Shown: positions 32,648 to 40,918, counted from the stretch's first letter. The stretch is 64,000 nucleotides of DNA from Micromonospora rubida (GCF_009908295.1 NZ_JAAALO010000008.1:248001-312000); one strand, 5' to 3'. Program-made: numbers and translations. The notes: generated by a model from the letters alone, not told the origin.

Positions 32648-35197
32648 ATGCGAGTTTCTGTCAGCTGGCTGCGGGAGTGCGTCGACCTCCCGGCCGACCT
32701 GCCCGTCGAGGACCTGGAGCAGGCGCTTGTCGACCTCGGCATCGAGGTCGAGTCGATCGTGGACCTGCGGGCCACGGTCACCGGCGCACTGGTCGTCGGC
32801 AAGGTCCTGGAGATCGAGGAGCTCACCGGCTTCAAGAAGCCGATCCGGTTCTGCCGGGTCGACGTCGGCGCGGCCAACGGCACCGGTGAGCCGCAGGAGA
32901 TCGTCTGCGGGGCGCGCAACTTCGCCCCCGGCGACCGGGTGGTGGTGATCCTCCCCGGCGGCGTGCTGCCCGGCGGCTTCGCCATCGGCGCGCGCAAGAC
33001 GTACGGGCGCAACTCCCACGGCATGATCTGCTCCGCGAAGGAGCTGGGCCTGGGCGACGACCACTCGGGCATCATCGTGCTGCCCGGGGACGTCAAGGCG
33101 CTGCCCGGCGACGACGCCCGCCCGGTGGTCGGGCTCGACGACGTGGTCGTCGAGGTGGAGATCACCCCGGACCGGGGGTACGCCCTGAGCGTCCGCGGCA
33201 TCGCCCGGGAGCTGGCGCACGCCCTCGGCGTGCCGTTCCGCGACCCGGGCCTGGTGCCCGCCCCGGCCGGGACGGCCGAGCCGGCGTACCCGGTCGAGGT
33301 GCGGGACACCGTCGGCTGCGACCGGTTCGCCGCCCGGATGGTGCGCGGGATCGACCCGACGGTGTCGACCCCGGGCTGGATGCGGCAGCGGCTCACCGTG
33401 GCCGGCGTGCGCAGCATCTCGCTGCCGGTCGACGTCACCAACTACGTGATGCTCGAACTGGGCCAGCCGATGCACGCCTTCGACGCCGACCGGATCTCCG
33501 GGCCGCTGGTGGTGCGCCGGGCCGAGGCGGGGGAGAAGCTGACCACCCTCGACGGGGTGGCCCGCACCCTGACCGCCGAGGACATGGTGATCTGCGACGA
33601 CAGCGGGCCCATCTCGCTCGCCGCGGTGATGGGCGGCGAGACCAGCGAGGTCCTCGCCTCCACCACCGACGTGCTGTTCGAGGCCGCGCACTGGGACCCG
33701 GTGATGGTCGGGCGTACCGCCCGCCGGCACAAGCTGTTCAGCGAGGCGGCGAAGCGCTGGGAGCGGGGCGTCGACCCGGCCCTGGCGCTGGTCGCCGTCG
33801 AGCGGGCGGTCCGGCTGCTCACCGAGCACGCCGGTGGCACCGCCGGGGCGGAGATCCTCGACCTGGACCACGTCCGGCCGCGTACCCCGGTCACCCTGCC
33901 GGCGGGCCTGCCGAGCCGGCGGGTCGGGGTCGCCTACTCCCCGGAGCGGGTGGTGTCCCTGCTGGAGCAGGTCGGCTGCCACGTGACCCGGGGCGCCGAC
34001 CGGCTGGGCGAGGACCCGGGCGTCGCCGGGGTCCCGGCCGCCGGGGGTGCCGACGTGCTCACCGTCGTCCCGCCGACCTGGCGTCCGGACCTCACCGACC
34101 CGGCCGACCTGGTCGAGGAGGTGGTCCGCCTCGACGGGTACGACCGGGTCCCGTCGGTGCTGCCCACCGCGCCGCCCGGCCGGGGCCTGACCTGGCAGCA
34201 GCGCCGCCGCCGGGCCGTGGCCCGCTCGCTCGCCGAGCGCGGGTACGTCGAGGTGCTCGCCCACCCGTTCGTCGCCGGTGAACTGGCCGACCTGCTCGGC
34301 CTGCCCGCCGACGACCCGCGCCGGCCGGCGGTGCGGGTGGCCAACCCGCTGTCGGAGGAGGAGCCGCTGCTGCGCACCGCGCTGCTCGGCCCGCTGCTCG
34401 GCATCCTCAAGCGCAACCTCGGCCGGGGACACCGTGACGTCGCCGTCTACGAGATCGGGGCGGTCTTCCACCCGCGCCCCGGCGTCGGCGCCCCGCCCGC
34501 GATGGGCGTGGACCGGCAGCCCACGGCCGCCGAGTTCGCCGCCGCCGACGCGGTCGTGCCCGACCAGCCCCGGCACGTCGCCGTGGCGCTGACCGGTGAC
34601 ATCGACCCGGCCGGCTGGTGGGGCGCCGGCCGGCCGGCCGGTTGGGCCGACGCGGTCGAGGCCGCCCGGGCGGTGCTCGCCGCCGCCGACATCCCCGCCG
34701 ACCGGGTCGAGGTGCGGGCCGCCGAGTACGCGCCCTGGCACCCGGGCCGCTGCGCCGAGCTGCTGGTCGACGGGGCGGTCGTCGGCCACGCCGGTGAGCT
34801 GCACCCGGCGGTGCTGGCCGCGCTGGAACTGCCCCGGCGCACCAGCGCCATGGAGCTGAACCTGGACGCGCTGCCGCCCGCCCCGGTCGCCCCGGCCCCG
34901 ATGATCTCCGGCTTCCCGCCGGCGCTGATCGACGTGGCGCTGGTGGTGGACGAGGGGGTGCCCGCCGCCGAGGTGCAGCGGGCCCTCGTCGAGGGTGCCG
35001 GCGAGTTGCTGGAGGGCGTCCGGCTGTTCGACGTGTACGCCTCCGAGCAGCTCGGCGCGGGGCGCCGGTCGCTGGCGTACAAGCTGACCTTCCGCGCCCC
35101 CGACCGGACGCTGACGGTCGAGGAGGCGGTGGCGGCCCGCGACGCGGCGGTCGCCCGCGCCGGGGAGCGCTTCGGCGCGACGCTGCGCGGCGCCTGA
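32648..35197 (+). CDS. pheT: Phenylalanyl-tRNA synthetase beta subunit
   Basis: The 849-residue editing and tRNA-binding subunit. In order: MRVSVSWLRECVDLPADLP, an EMAP-like OB domain (GARNFAPGDRVVV), the B3/B4 editing region (LPVDVTNYVMLELGQPMHAFDADR), B5 (VTLPAGLPSRRVG), and the class-II-like core (NPLSEEEPLLRTALL). The C-terminal anticodon-binding fold begins near SGFPPALIDVALVVDE. ATG 32648 has only a weak upstream purine run. The next gene begins two bases after its stop. Confidence 0.96.
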   Translation: MRVSVSWLRECVDLPADLPVEDLEQALVDLGIEVESIVDLRATVTGALVVGKVLEIEELTGFKKPIRFCRVDVGAANGTGEPQEIVCGARNFAPGDRVVVILPGGVLPGGFAIGARKTYGRNSHGMICSAKELGLGDDHSGIIVLPGDVKALPGDDARPVVGLDDVVVEVEITPDRGYALSVRGIARELAHALGVPFRDPGLVPAPAGTAEPAYPVEVRDTVGCDRFAARMVRGIDPTVSTPGWMRQRLTVAGVRSISLPVDVTNYVMLELGQPMHAFDADRISGPLVVRRAEAGEKLTTLDGVARTLTAEDMVICDDSGPISLAAVMGGETSEVLASTTDVLFEAAHWDPVMVGRTARRHKLFSEAAKRWERGVDPALALVAVERAVRLLTEHAGGTAGAEILDLDHVRPRTPVTLPAGLPSRRVGVAYSPERVVSLLEQVGCHVTRGADRLGEDPGVAGVPAAGGADVLTVVPPTWRPDLTDPADLVEEVVRLDGYDRVPSVLPTAPPGRGLTWQQRRRRAVARSLAERGYVEVLAHPFVAGELADLLGLPADDPRRPAVRVANPLSEEEPLLRTALLGPLLGILKRNLGRGHRDVAVYEIGAVFHPRPGVGAPPAMGVDRQPTAAEFAAADAVVPDQPRHVAVALTGDIDPAGWWGAGRPAGWADAVEAARAVLAAADIPADRVEVRAAEYAPWHPGRCAELLVDGAVVGHAGELHPAVLAALELPRRTSAMELNLDALPPAPVAPAPMISGFPPALIDVALVVDEGVPAAEVQRALVEGAGELLEGVRLFDVYASEQLGAGRRSLAYKLTFRAPDRTLTVEEAVAARDAAVARAGERFGATLRGA

Positions 35198-35199
35198 GC

Positions 35200-35670
35200 G
35201 TGTCGCCGTGGGGATGGTTGGTGGTGGCCGGCGTGCTCGCGTCGGCCACCGCCGGCCTGCTCTGGGCCCGCCGACACCTGTTGCTGGTCTCCGTCGTGGG
35301 CCGCAGCATGGAGCCGACGCTGCGCCCGGGTGACCGGGTGTGGGCCCGTCGGGTGCCGCTGGCCGGGGTCCGCCCCGGCGACGTGGTCGTGGTGGTGGCC
35401 CCGGCGGCGATGACCGCCGGCCGTCCCGCCGAGCCCGGCGACACCGGCCCGGGCCTGCTGATCAAGCGGGTGTTCGCGGTGCCGGGGGAGCCGGTGCCGG
35501 TCGACCGGGTGCCGCTGCTGCGGCAGCGAGGGGAGCGTCTCGTGCCGCCCGGGCAACTGGTGGTGCTCGGCGACAATCCGCCGTTCAGCTACGACTCCCG
35601 CGAGTGCGGCTACATCCCCGAGTCGGACCTGCTCGGAGTGGTGGTCCGGCCGAGACCCCGCACGGGGTGA
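35200..35670 (+). CDS. S26-family signal peptidase-like protease
   Basis: A 156-residue membrane-anchored serine protease of the LepB type. It has one N-terminal hydrophobic helix, the nucleophile Ser36 in GRSMEPTL, the general base Lys89 in LLIKRVFAVPGEPV, and the box VVLGDNPPFSYDSRECGYIPESDLLG. It starts at GTG 35200, two bases after pheT, and ends at a terminator shared with the cysteine-rich peptide gene, which is convergent to it. It might process that peptide, but linkage to pheT argues for an independent housekeeping role. Short for LepB, normal for the SodX-type small peptidases. Confidence 0.82.
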   Translation: MSPWGWLVVAGVLASATAGLLWARRHLLLVSVVGRSMEPTLRPGDRVWARRVPLAGVRPGDVVVVVAPAAMTAGRPAEPGDTGPGLLIKRVFAVPGEPVPVDRVPLLRQRGERLVPPGQLVVLGDNPPFSYDSRECGYIPESDLLGVVVRPRPRTG

Positions 35671-35694
35671 CCTTCGGGGCGTCCGGAGGGTGGA

Positions 35695-35723
35695 GTGCCG
35701 CGCGGCACCGGGCCGCGCGGCAC
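35695..35723. terminator. Bidirectional terminator between S26 peptidase and peptide gene
   Basis: Perfect 12-bp arms (35695-35706 GTGCCGCGCGGC and 35712-35723) with a 5-base loop lie between two convergent stop codons. It insulates the peptide gene from pheT readthrough. Confidence 0.7.
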
Positions 35724-35737
35724 GCCGGTGCCGGAAA

Positions 35738-35953
35738 TCAGCACAGGGTGGTCATCGTGCTCGCTCCCGCAGTGCAGTAGTACCCGCAGGAGCCGCAGTT
35801 CACCTTGCAGCCAAGGCTGTAGGTGCACCGCTGGAGGTGGCACACGCCACACGACGCACACCACGGGTCCGGTGGACAGCCGGCCGCAGCCGTCACCTTG
35901 GGGACGAACACGCCGAGCATCCGCTCGCCGAGGCGCTCCATTCGACGGAACAT
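35738..35953 (-). CDS. Cysteine-rich precursor peptide, candidate exported bacteriocin-like peptide
   Basis: A 71-residue peptide that I cannot place in a named family with certainty. Residues 1-25 are a charged, Met/Arg-rich leader (MFRRMERLGERMLGVFVPK, then TAAAG) with no hydrophobic signal sequence. Residues 26-71 hold ten cysteines at 26, 32, 35, 38, 43, 49, 53, 56, 60 and 71, mostly as CxxC or CxxxC, among Gly, Tyr and Ser/Thr. AAAGGAGGTGA ends four bases before ATG 35953, the best ribosome site in the window. It diverges from mauE-like, thioredoxin-like and ABC-exporter genes. Fulvocin-C-like disulfide-rich bacteriocins are a possible comparison; a metal-binding peptide is the main alternative. 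Confidence 0.75.
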   Translation of the reverse strand: MFRRMERLGERMLGVFVPKVTAAAGCPPDPWCASCGVCHLQRCTYSLGCKVNCGSCGYYCTAGASTMTTLC

Positions 35954-35992
35954 TTGTTCACCTCCTTTCGACAGGGATCGACAGATGTCGGC

Positions 35993-36024
35993 ACGCTAAG
36001 GCCGCCCGGTACACCGGACCTACA
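35993..36024 (-). promoter_or_regulatory. SARP-type operator and -10 of the cysteine-rich peptide gene
   Basis: Read on the minus strand: TGTAGGT (36024-36018), four bases, TGTACCG (36013-36007), exactly eight bases, then the -10 TAGCGT (35998-35993). Two heptamers at 11-bp period with the downstream copy 8 bp from the -10 is the known architecture of SARP activator sites. Transcription would start near 35986, leaving a short leader with the strong ribosome site. Confidence 0.7.
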
Positions 36025-36051
36025 GCCGATGCGGCCCCGGGCGCGCGCCGG

Positions 36052-36083
36052 TGTATCCGCGATGTATCCGTCGCTCCTAGCGT
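36052..36083 (+). promoter_or_regulatory. SARP-type operator and -10 of the mauE-like operon
   Basis: TGTATCC (36052-36058), four bases, TGTATCC (36063-36069), exactly eight bases, then TAGCGT (36078-36083). The two heptamers are identical, and the -10 is identical to the one on the opposite strand. Start near 36090, followed by GAGGAGG and the ATG at 36115. Confidence 0.75.
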
Positions 36084-36114
36084 GGGCCCTCCCGGAACGA
36101 GGAGGTGCCGACGG

Positions 36115-36666
36115 ATGCGAGCGGTGGAACTGGCTGCGCGGATCTTGCTGGCCCTGGTGTTTCTCGCCGCGGTCTTCGGCAAGCTGCGGACCCGGGCGGG
36201 CTTCGCCGGGTTCGTGGGGTCGGTCGGGCAGTTCGGCGTGCCGGCGCGGTGGACCGCTCCGGCCGCCCGGATCGCGGTCGCCACCGAGGCGGCCGTGGTC
36301 GTGCTGCTCGCCGTGCCGTCCACCAGCGGAGTCGGGCTGGTCCTCGCCGTCGGGCTGCTCGGGGTACTCACCGCCGCGATCGCCGGCGCGTTACGTCGCG
36401 GCGCCCGCCCGGCCTGCCGCTGCTTCGGCGCCGCGGACGCCCCGATCGGCCCGCGGCACGTGGTGCGCAACCTGCTCCTCGTCGCGGTGGCGCTGCTCGG
36501 CCTGCTCGGCGGGGCCACCGCCGGTGCCTCGCCGTCGCCGGCCGCCACGCTGCTCGCCGTCGGGGCGGCCGTCCCGCTGGCCGCCGTGGTGGTCCGCCTC
36601 GACGACCTGGTCGCCCTCTTCGCCCCCACCACGTCCCGGGCATCCCGCCCGGCCGGCCGCCCCTGA
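36115..36666 (+). CDS. MauE/DoxX-like redox membrane protein
   Basis: A 183-residue integral membrane protein with about four to five hydrophobic helices. It begins ELAARILLALVFLAAVFGKLRTRAGF (typical MauE/DoxX start with FGKL). A conserved CRCFG motif (Cys101 and Cys103) precedes the third helix pair. MauE proteins partner with the thioredoxin-like MauD in forming disulfides in secreted proteins. ATG 36115 has GAGGAGG upstream. It heads an operon with the thioredoxin-like and ABC genes and diverges from the ten-cysteine peptide, which is its likely client. Confidence 0.83.
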   Translation: MRAVELAARILLALVFLAAVFGKLRTRAGFAGFVGSVGQFGVPARWTAPAARIAVATEAAVVVLLAVPSTSGVGLVLAVGLLGVLTAAIAGALRRGARPACRCFGAADAPIGPRHVVRNLLLVAVALLGLLGGATAGASPSPAATLLAVGAAVPLAAVVVRLDDLVALFAPTTSRASRPAGRP

Positions 36667-36693
36667 CTTCCCTGGAACCCGAAGGAGCTCCCC

Positions 36694-37233
36694 GTGGCGT
36701 TGTTGACCGTCGCCGTCGTCCTCGTCGCCGTGCTCGGACTGCTCAACCTGGTGCTGCTGTTCGGCGTGGTCCGCCGGCTGCGTGAGCACACCGAGCTGCT
36801 CGGCGACAGGCAGTCCGAGCCGCCCGAGGTGATGCTGGAGGCGGGCTCCGTCCCGGGCGACTTCGTCTCCACCACCGTCGACGGCGAGGTGCGCACCCGC
36901 GCCGACCTGCCGCCGATGACGCTGGTGGCATTCCTGACGCCGAGCTGCGAGCACTGCGCCGAGCAGCTTCCGCTGCTGATGGACCGGGCGCGGACGATGC
37001 CCGGCGGGGCGGAGCATGTCTGGGTCGTGGTGGTCGGCAAGGGCGGGGAGACCGAGTCGTACGCGGCCCAGTTCGCCGGACTCGCGACGGTCTTCATCGA
37101 GCTGGGCAGCGGTGCGTTGCCGCTCGCGTTCGGGATCAAGGGCTACCCGGCGTTCGGGCTGCTCGACGAGCACGGGAAGGTCGCCTCGGCCGCGTTCGGC
37201 ATCGCCCGGTTGGACCTGCCGGTAGCGCGGTGA
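36694..37233 (+). CDS. Membrane-anchored thioredoxin/TlpA/MauD-like protein
   Basis: A 179-residue thiol-disulfide oxidoreductase. One N-terminal helix (LLTVAVVLVAVLGLLNLVLL) anchors it with the catalytic domain outside. The active site is TPSCEHCAEQLP (Cys85, Cys88), followed by VVVGKG and the cis-proline region GIKGYPAFGLLDEHG. GTG 36694 has AAGGAG upstream. The pairing with a MauE-like protein matches the MauD/MauE pair of methylamine dehydrogenase maturation, but no mau structural genes are present. Its stop overlaps the ABC gene start by GTGA. Confidence 0.85.
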   Translation: MALLTVAVVLVAVLGLLNLVLLFGVVRRLREHTELLGDRQSEPPEVMLEAGSVPGDFVSTTVDGEVRTRADLPPMTLVAFLTPSCEHCAEQLPLLMDRARTMPGGAEHVWVVVVGKGGETESYAAQFAGLATVFIELGSGALPLAFGIKGYPAFGLLDEHGKVASAAFGIARLDLPVAR

Positions 37234-39074
37234 CCGGGCCCCGACTGGCGCCCCGCCGGGCCGTCCGGCACGCCCGGGCGGCCCTGGGGATCACCTGGCG
37301 GGCCGCGCCCGGGGGCACCGCCGCCGACCTGCTGCTGGCGATCCTCGCCGGGGTGACGCCGGTGCTCGTCGCCGCGCTGACCAAGCTCGTCCTGGACCGC
37401 CTGACCGGTGGCCGTCCCGCGAACGCGTCGCTGGCCCTGCTCGGCGTCGGGCTCGCGGTCACCGCCGCGGCGGGCGTCGTCCTGCCCCACCTGCGCGCGT
37501 ACGTCGAGAAGGAGCGCATCCGGGCGGTGTCCCGGCTGGTGCGCCGGAGGTTGCACGACGCGGTGCTGCGCCTGGTCGGCCTGGTCCGGCTGGAGGACCC
37601 GGAGTTCCAGGACCGGTTGCAGGCCGCCCAGCAGACCGGCCACCTGGGGCCGACCCAGCTCACCGGGAACGCGTTCGGGGCGGTGCAGAGCCTGCTCGCC
37701 GTCACCGGCTTCCTCGGCGTGCTGCTGGTGCTCAGCCCGCTGATCGGCCTGCTGGTGTTGGCGGCGGCGCTGCCCACGCTCTGGATGCAGCTGCGCCTCA
37801 ACCGGGCTCGCGTGGCGATGGTGCTGCATCTGGAGCACTTCCAGCGGCGTGACTTCTTCTTCGGCCAGTTGCTGGTAGGCGTGCCGGCCGCCAAGGAGGT
37901 CCGGCTCTTCGGCCTCGGCCGGTTCTTCGGCGACCGGATGCTCGGCGAGCTGCACGGCATGCACCGGGTGGAGCAGCGGCTGGACCGTCGCGAGCTGCGG
38001 GCCCAGGGCCTGCTCGGCCTGCTCGGCGCCGGGGTGGCGGGGGCGGGGGTGGTCTACACCATCGTGGCCGCCGCCGGTGGTCGGCTCACCGCCGGCGACG
38101 TGGTGCTCTACCTGGCGGCCGTGCCCGGGGTCCAGGGCGCGCTGGGTGGGCTGGTCGGCCAGCTCGGCGCTATCCACCAGGCACTGCTCCTGTTCGACCA
38201 CTACGACCAGGTGATCCGGGTCGAGCCCGACCTGCCGGTGCCGGCCACCGCCCGGCCGGTGCCGCCGCTGCGGGACGGCATCGAGCTGCGCGACGTCTGG
38301 TTCCGGTACTCGCCGCAGCACCCGTGGGTGCTGCGCGGGGCCGACCTGTTCCTGCCGGCCGGCGGGACCACCGCGCTGGTCGGGCTGAACGGCGCCGGGA
38401 AGAGCACGCTGGTCAAGCTGCTCTGCCGGTTCTACGACCCGGAGCGCGGCACGATCCGGTGGGACGGCACCGACCTGCGCGAGTTCGACCCGGCGGAGCT
38501 GCGGGAACGGCTGGGTGCGGTGTTCCAGGACTTCATGCCCTACGACCTCTCCGCCGCGGAGAACATCGCCGTCGGCGACCTCGACGCCCGCGACGACCCG
38601 GACCGGCTGCGGGCCGCCGCGCGGCAGGCCGGCATCGACGAGGCGCTGACCGCGCTGCCCCGGGGTTACGACACCCTGCTCACCCGGATCTTCTTCGACG
38701 GCCCCGACCGGGACGACCCGCAGGCCGGGGTGGTGCTGTCCGGCGGCCAGTGGCAGCGGATGGCGCTGGCGCGCGGCTTCCTGCGCGCCGACCGCGATCT
38801 ACTCGTCCTCGACGAGCCCAGCTCCGGGCTGGACGCCGAGGCCGAACACGACCTGCACACCCGGCTGCGCGAGCTGCGTCGCGGGCGCACCAGCCTGCTC
38901 ATCTCGCATCGGCTCAACGCCGTCCGGGACGCGGACACCATCGTGGTGCTGGCCGACGGCCGGATCGCCGAGTGCGGCCGGCACGACGAGCTGCTCGCCG
39001 CCGGCGGCGGGTACGCCCGACTCTTCACCCTCCAGGCCCGTGGTTACCGGGAGGACTCTCCCGCGCCGGTCTGA
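37230..39074 (+). CDS. ABC exporter (fused permease-ATPase)
   Basis: A 614-residue half-transporter of the peptide/lipid exporter type. The N-terminal ~320 residues hold six helices (LLLAILAGVTPVLVAALTKL first). The ATPase has Walker A GLNGAGKSTLVKLL, signature LSGGQWQRMALARGF, Walker B LLVLDEPSSGLD and H-loop LISHRLNAV. It lacks the N-terminal C39 peptidase domain of many bacteriocin exporters, so leader removal must be done by another protease. GTG 37230 overlaps the preceding stop. Its 3' end overlaps the convergent regulator gene by 31 bp. Likely exports the cysteine-rich peptide. Confidence 0.9.
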   Translation: MTGPRLAPRRAVRHARAALGITWRAAPGGTAADLLLAILAGVTPVLVAALTKLVLDRLTGGRPANASLALLGVGLAVTAAAGVVLPHLRAYVEKERIRAVSRLVRRRLHDAVLRLVGLVRLEDPEFQDRLQAAQQTGHLGPTQLTGNAFGAVQSLLAVTGFLGVLLVLSPLIGLLVLAAALPTLWMQLRLNRARVAMVLHLEHFQRRDFFFGQLLVGVPAAKEVRLFGLGRFFGDRMLGELHGMHRVEQRLDRRELRAQGLLGLLGAGVAGAGVVYTIVAAAGGRLTAGDVVLYLAAVPGVQGALGGLVGQLGAIHQALLLFDHYDQVIRVEPDLPVPATARPVPPLRDGIELRDVWFRYSPQHPWVLRGADLFLPAGGTTALVGLNGAGKSTLVKLLCRFYDPERGTIRWDGTDLREFDPAELRERLGAVFQDFMPYDLSAAENIAVGDLDARDDPDRLRAAARQAGIDEALTALPRGYDTLLTRIFFDGPDRDDPQAGVVLSGGQWQRMALARGFLRADRDLLVLDEPSSGLDAEAEHDLHTRLRELRRGRTSLLISHRLNAVRDADTIVVLADGRIAECGRHDELLAAGGGYARLFTLQARGYREDSPAPV

Positions 39075-40918
39075 CCGGGTGGCAGCTCGACGGCGGCCAG
39101 TTCGGCGGCGTAGAGGCGGACCAGCTCGCCGATGCGGTAACGGCCCGGCCCGGCCGGCTCGGCGAGCTGCGCCGTCACCAGCCGGTCGAGCGCCCGCACG
39201 GTGTCCTCCGGCGGCAGGCCGGTCAGCGCGGCGGCCCTCTCGGCGGTGATCGGCCCGGTCCGGGCCCCGCCGAGCTGACGGAACAGCGGCGCGGCCGGGC
39301 CGAGTCGGCGGTAGCTCGCGGTCAGCCGGGGGCGCAGCCCGGTCTCCGCGAGCCGGTGGCGCTCGTCACGCAGCAGCCGGGCCAGCCGCGCCATCGACCA
39401 GTGCGGCCCCTCGGCGAGCCGACGGGCCACGCTGCGCAGCGCCAGCGGCAGCCCCTCGCAGAGCGCGACGACCGCCGAGGCCGCCTCCACTTCCTCGTCC
39501 ACCCGGCGGTCCCCGGCGGCGGCCCGCAGCAGGTCCAGCCCGTCGCCGGGCGGCAACGGGTCCACCCGCAGCGGCCGGGCGTCCCCGTCGAGCATCGGGC
39601 AGCGGCTGGTGACCAGCAGCGCGCAGCCGCCCCGCGCCGGTAGTAGGCCGTCGACCTGCGCCGGGTCGGCGGCGTTGTCGAGCACCAACAGCACCCGCCG
39701 GCCGAACAGCAGCGACCGTACCCGGGCCCGTGCCTCGGCGAGCCCGATCGGCTCCGGCTCGCCCGCGGTGTCCCGGAACGACCGGAGCACCCGGGCCGCC
39801 ACCTCGATCGGCGGGAGCGGGGTGCCGGCCACCGACCCGCCCAGGTCGAGGTGGAGCTGGCCGTCGGGAAAGGACTCCAGCACCGCGACCGCCGCGCGCA
39901 GCCCGAGCGCCGACTTGCCGACGCCGGCCATGCCGTACGCGGTCACGGTCACCGGGTGCTCCCGAGCGGCGGTCAGCGCGGTGCGCAGCCGGGTCAGCTC
40001 GGCGTGCCGGCCGACGAACGGCGCGGCGGCGCAGGGGAGTTCGTGCGGCACCAGCACGGGCCGGACCTCGACGGCCCGGCCCCGGGCGCGCACGGCCGGT
40101 CGGCCCGCGAACGACGGCGGGCGGGGATCGTGTCGCAGGAGGGCGCGGTACAACCCGGTCAGCTCGGGGCCCGGGGTGATCCCCAACTCCCCGGCGAGGA
40201 CTCGGCAGGCGGCCCGGTACGTCTCCAGGGCGGCGGCCTGGTCGCCGGCTCGGCACTGGGCGGTCATCAGCAGCGCCCAGGCGGGTTCCCGCAGGGGGTT
40301 CTCCGCCAGGTGCCCGTGCAACAGTGAGAGCAGCGCCGGGCTGCCCCGGTCGCCGAGGTCGAGCTGGCAGGCGGCGTACGCCTCCCGGGCGGCGCTGCGG
40401 CGCTGGCGCAGCCGGTCGAGCGCGGTGGCGGTCGCCGGCCCGTACGCCGGTGGCGGATCCGCCGCCGACCAGAGCACCAGGGCCCGTTCCAGCAGCGGCG
40501 CCGCGACGTCCGGCTGACCGGCGGCCCGGGCCGCTTGCCCCTCGGCGGCCAGCCGCTCGAACTCGGCCGCGTCCAGTTCGCCGGGGCCCACCCGGAGCCG
40601 GTAGCCGCCGTGCTGGGCGTGCAGCCGGGCCGGCTCGTCGGGCGCGGCGAGCAGGTGGCGCAGCTGGCTGGCGTGGCTGCGCAGGTTCGCCACCGCCGAC
40701 GTGGGGGCGGGCCCGGCCCAGAGCTCCTCGCACAGGCGCTCGACCGGCACGGCGACGCCGGCGTGCAGCAGCAGGGTGACCAGCATGGCGGTGGGGCGGC
40801 CGGCGGGCAGGCACAGCGGGCGATCGTCGCGGCAGGCCCGGACCGGGCCGAGGATCTGGAACGTCAGCGCCAACGCGACCTCCGCTGTGTGCCCCCGCAG
40901 GCCGGTCGCCGGCCCCAC
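39044..40918 (-). CDS. AfsR/SARP-family transcriptional activator with NB-ARC ATPase domain
   Basis: A 624-residue regulator. Residues ~18-110 are the OmpR-like winged helix (FQILGPVRACRDDRPLCLPAGRPTAMLVTLLL ... NLRSHASQLRHLL), split from a bacterial transcriptional activation domain by ~residue 115 (ELDAAEFERLAAEG). An NB-ARC ATPase follows near residue 305 with P-loop GMAGVGKSALGLRAA and LLVLDNAADPAQV. GTG 40918 or, better placed after GGAGG, TTG 40873 could be the start. The SARP-type repeats in the divergent promoter at 36007-36069 are its obvious targets. Confidence 0.88.
   Translation of the reverse strand: MGPATGLRGHTAEVALALTFQILGPVRACRDDRPLCLPAGRPTAMLVTLLLHAGVAVPVERLCEELWAGPAPTSAVANLRSHASQLRHLLAAPDEPARLHAQHGGYRLRVGPGELDAAEFERLAAEGQAARAAGQPDVAAPLLERALVLWSAADPPPAYGPATATALDRLRQRRSAAREAYAACQLDLGDRGSPALLSLLHGHLAENPLREPAWALLMTAQCRAGDQAAALETYRAACRVLAGELGITPGPELTGLYRALLRHDPRPPSFAGRPAVRARGRAVEVRPVLVPHELPCAAAPFVGRHAELTRLRTALTAAREHPVTVTAYGMAGVGKSALGLRAAVAVLESFPDGQLHLDLGGSVAGTPLPPIEVAARVLRSFRDTAGEPEPIGLAEARARVRSLLFGRRVLLVLDNAADPAQVDGLLPARGGCALLVTSRCPMLDGDARPLRVDPLPPGDGLDLLRAAAGDRRVDEEVEAASAVVALCEGLPLALRSVARRLAEGPHWSMARLARLLRDERHRLAETGLRPRLTASYRRLGPAAPLFRQLGGARTGPITAERAAALTGLPPEDTVRALDRLVTAQLAEPAGPGRYRIGELVRLYAAELAAVELPPGQTGAGESSR

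Noticed and set aside
35200..35670. S26 peptidase as a definite part of the cysteine-rich peptide locus
   Set aside because: It is coupled to pheT (2-bp gap) and separated from the peptide by a bidirectional terminator, so membership is only a possibility.
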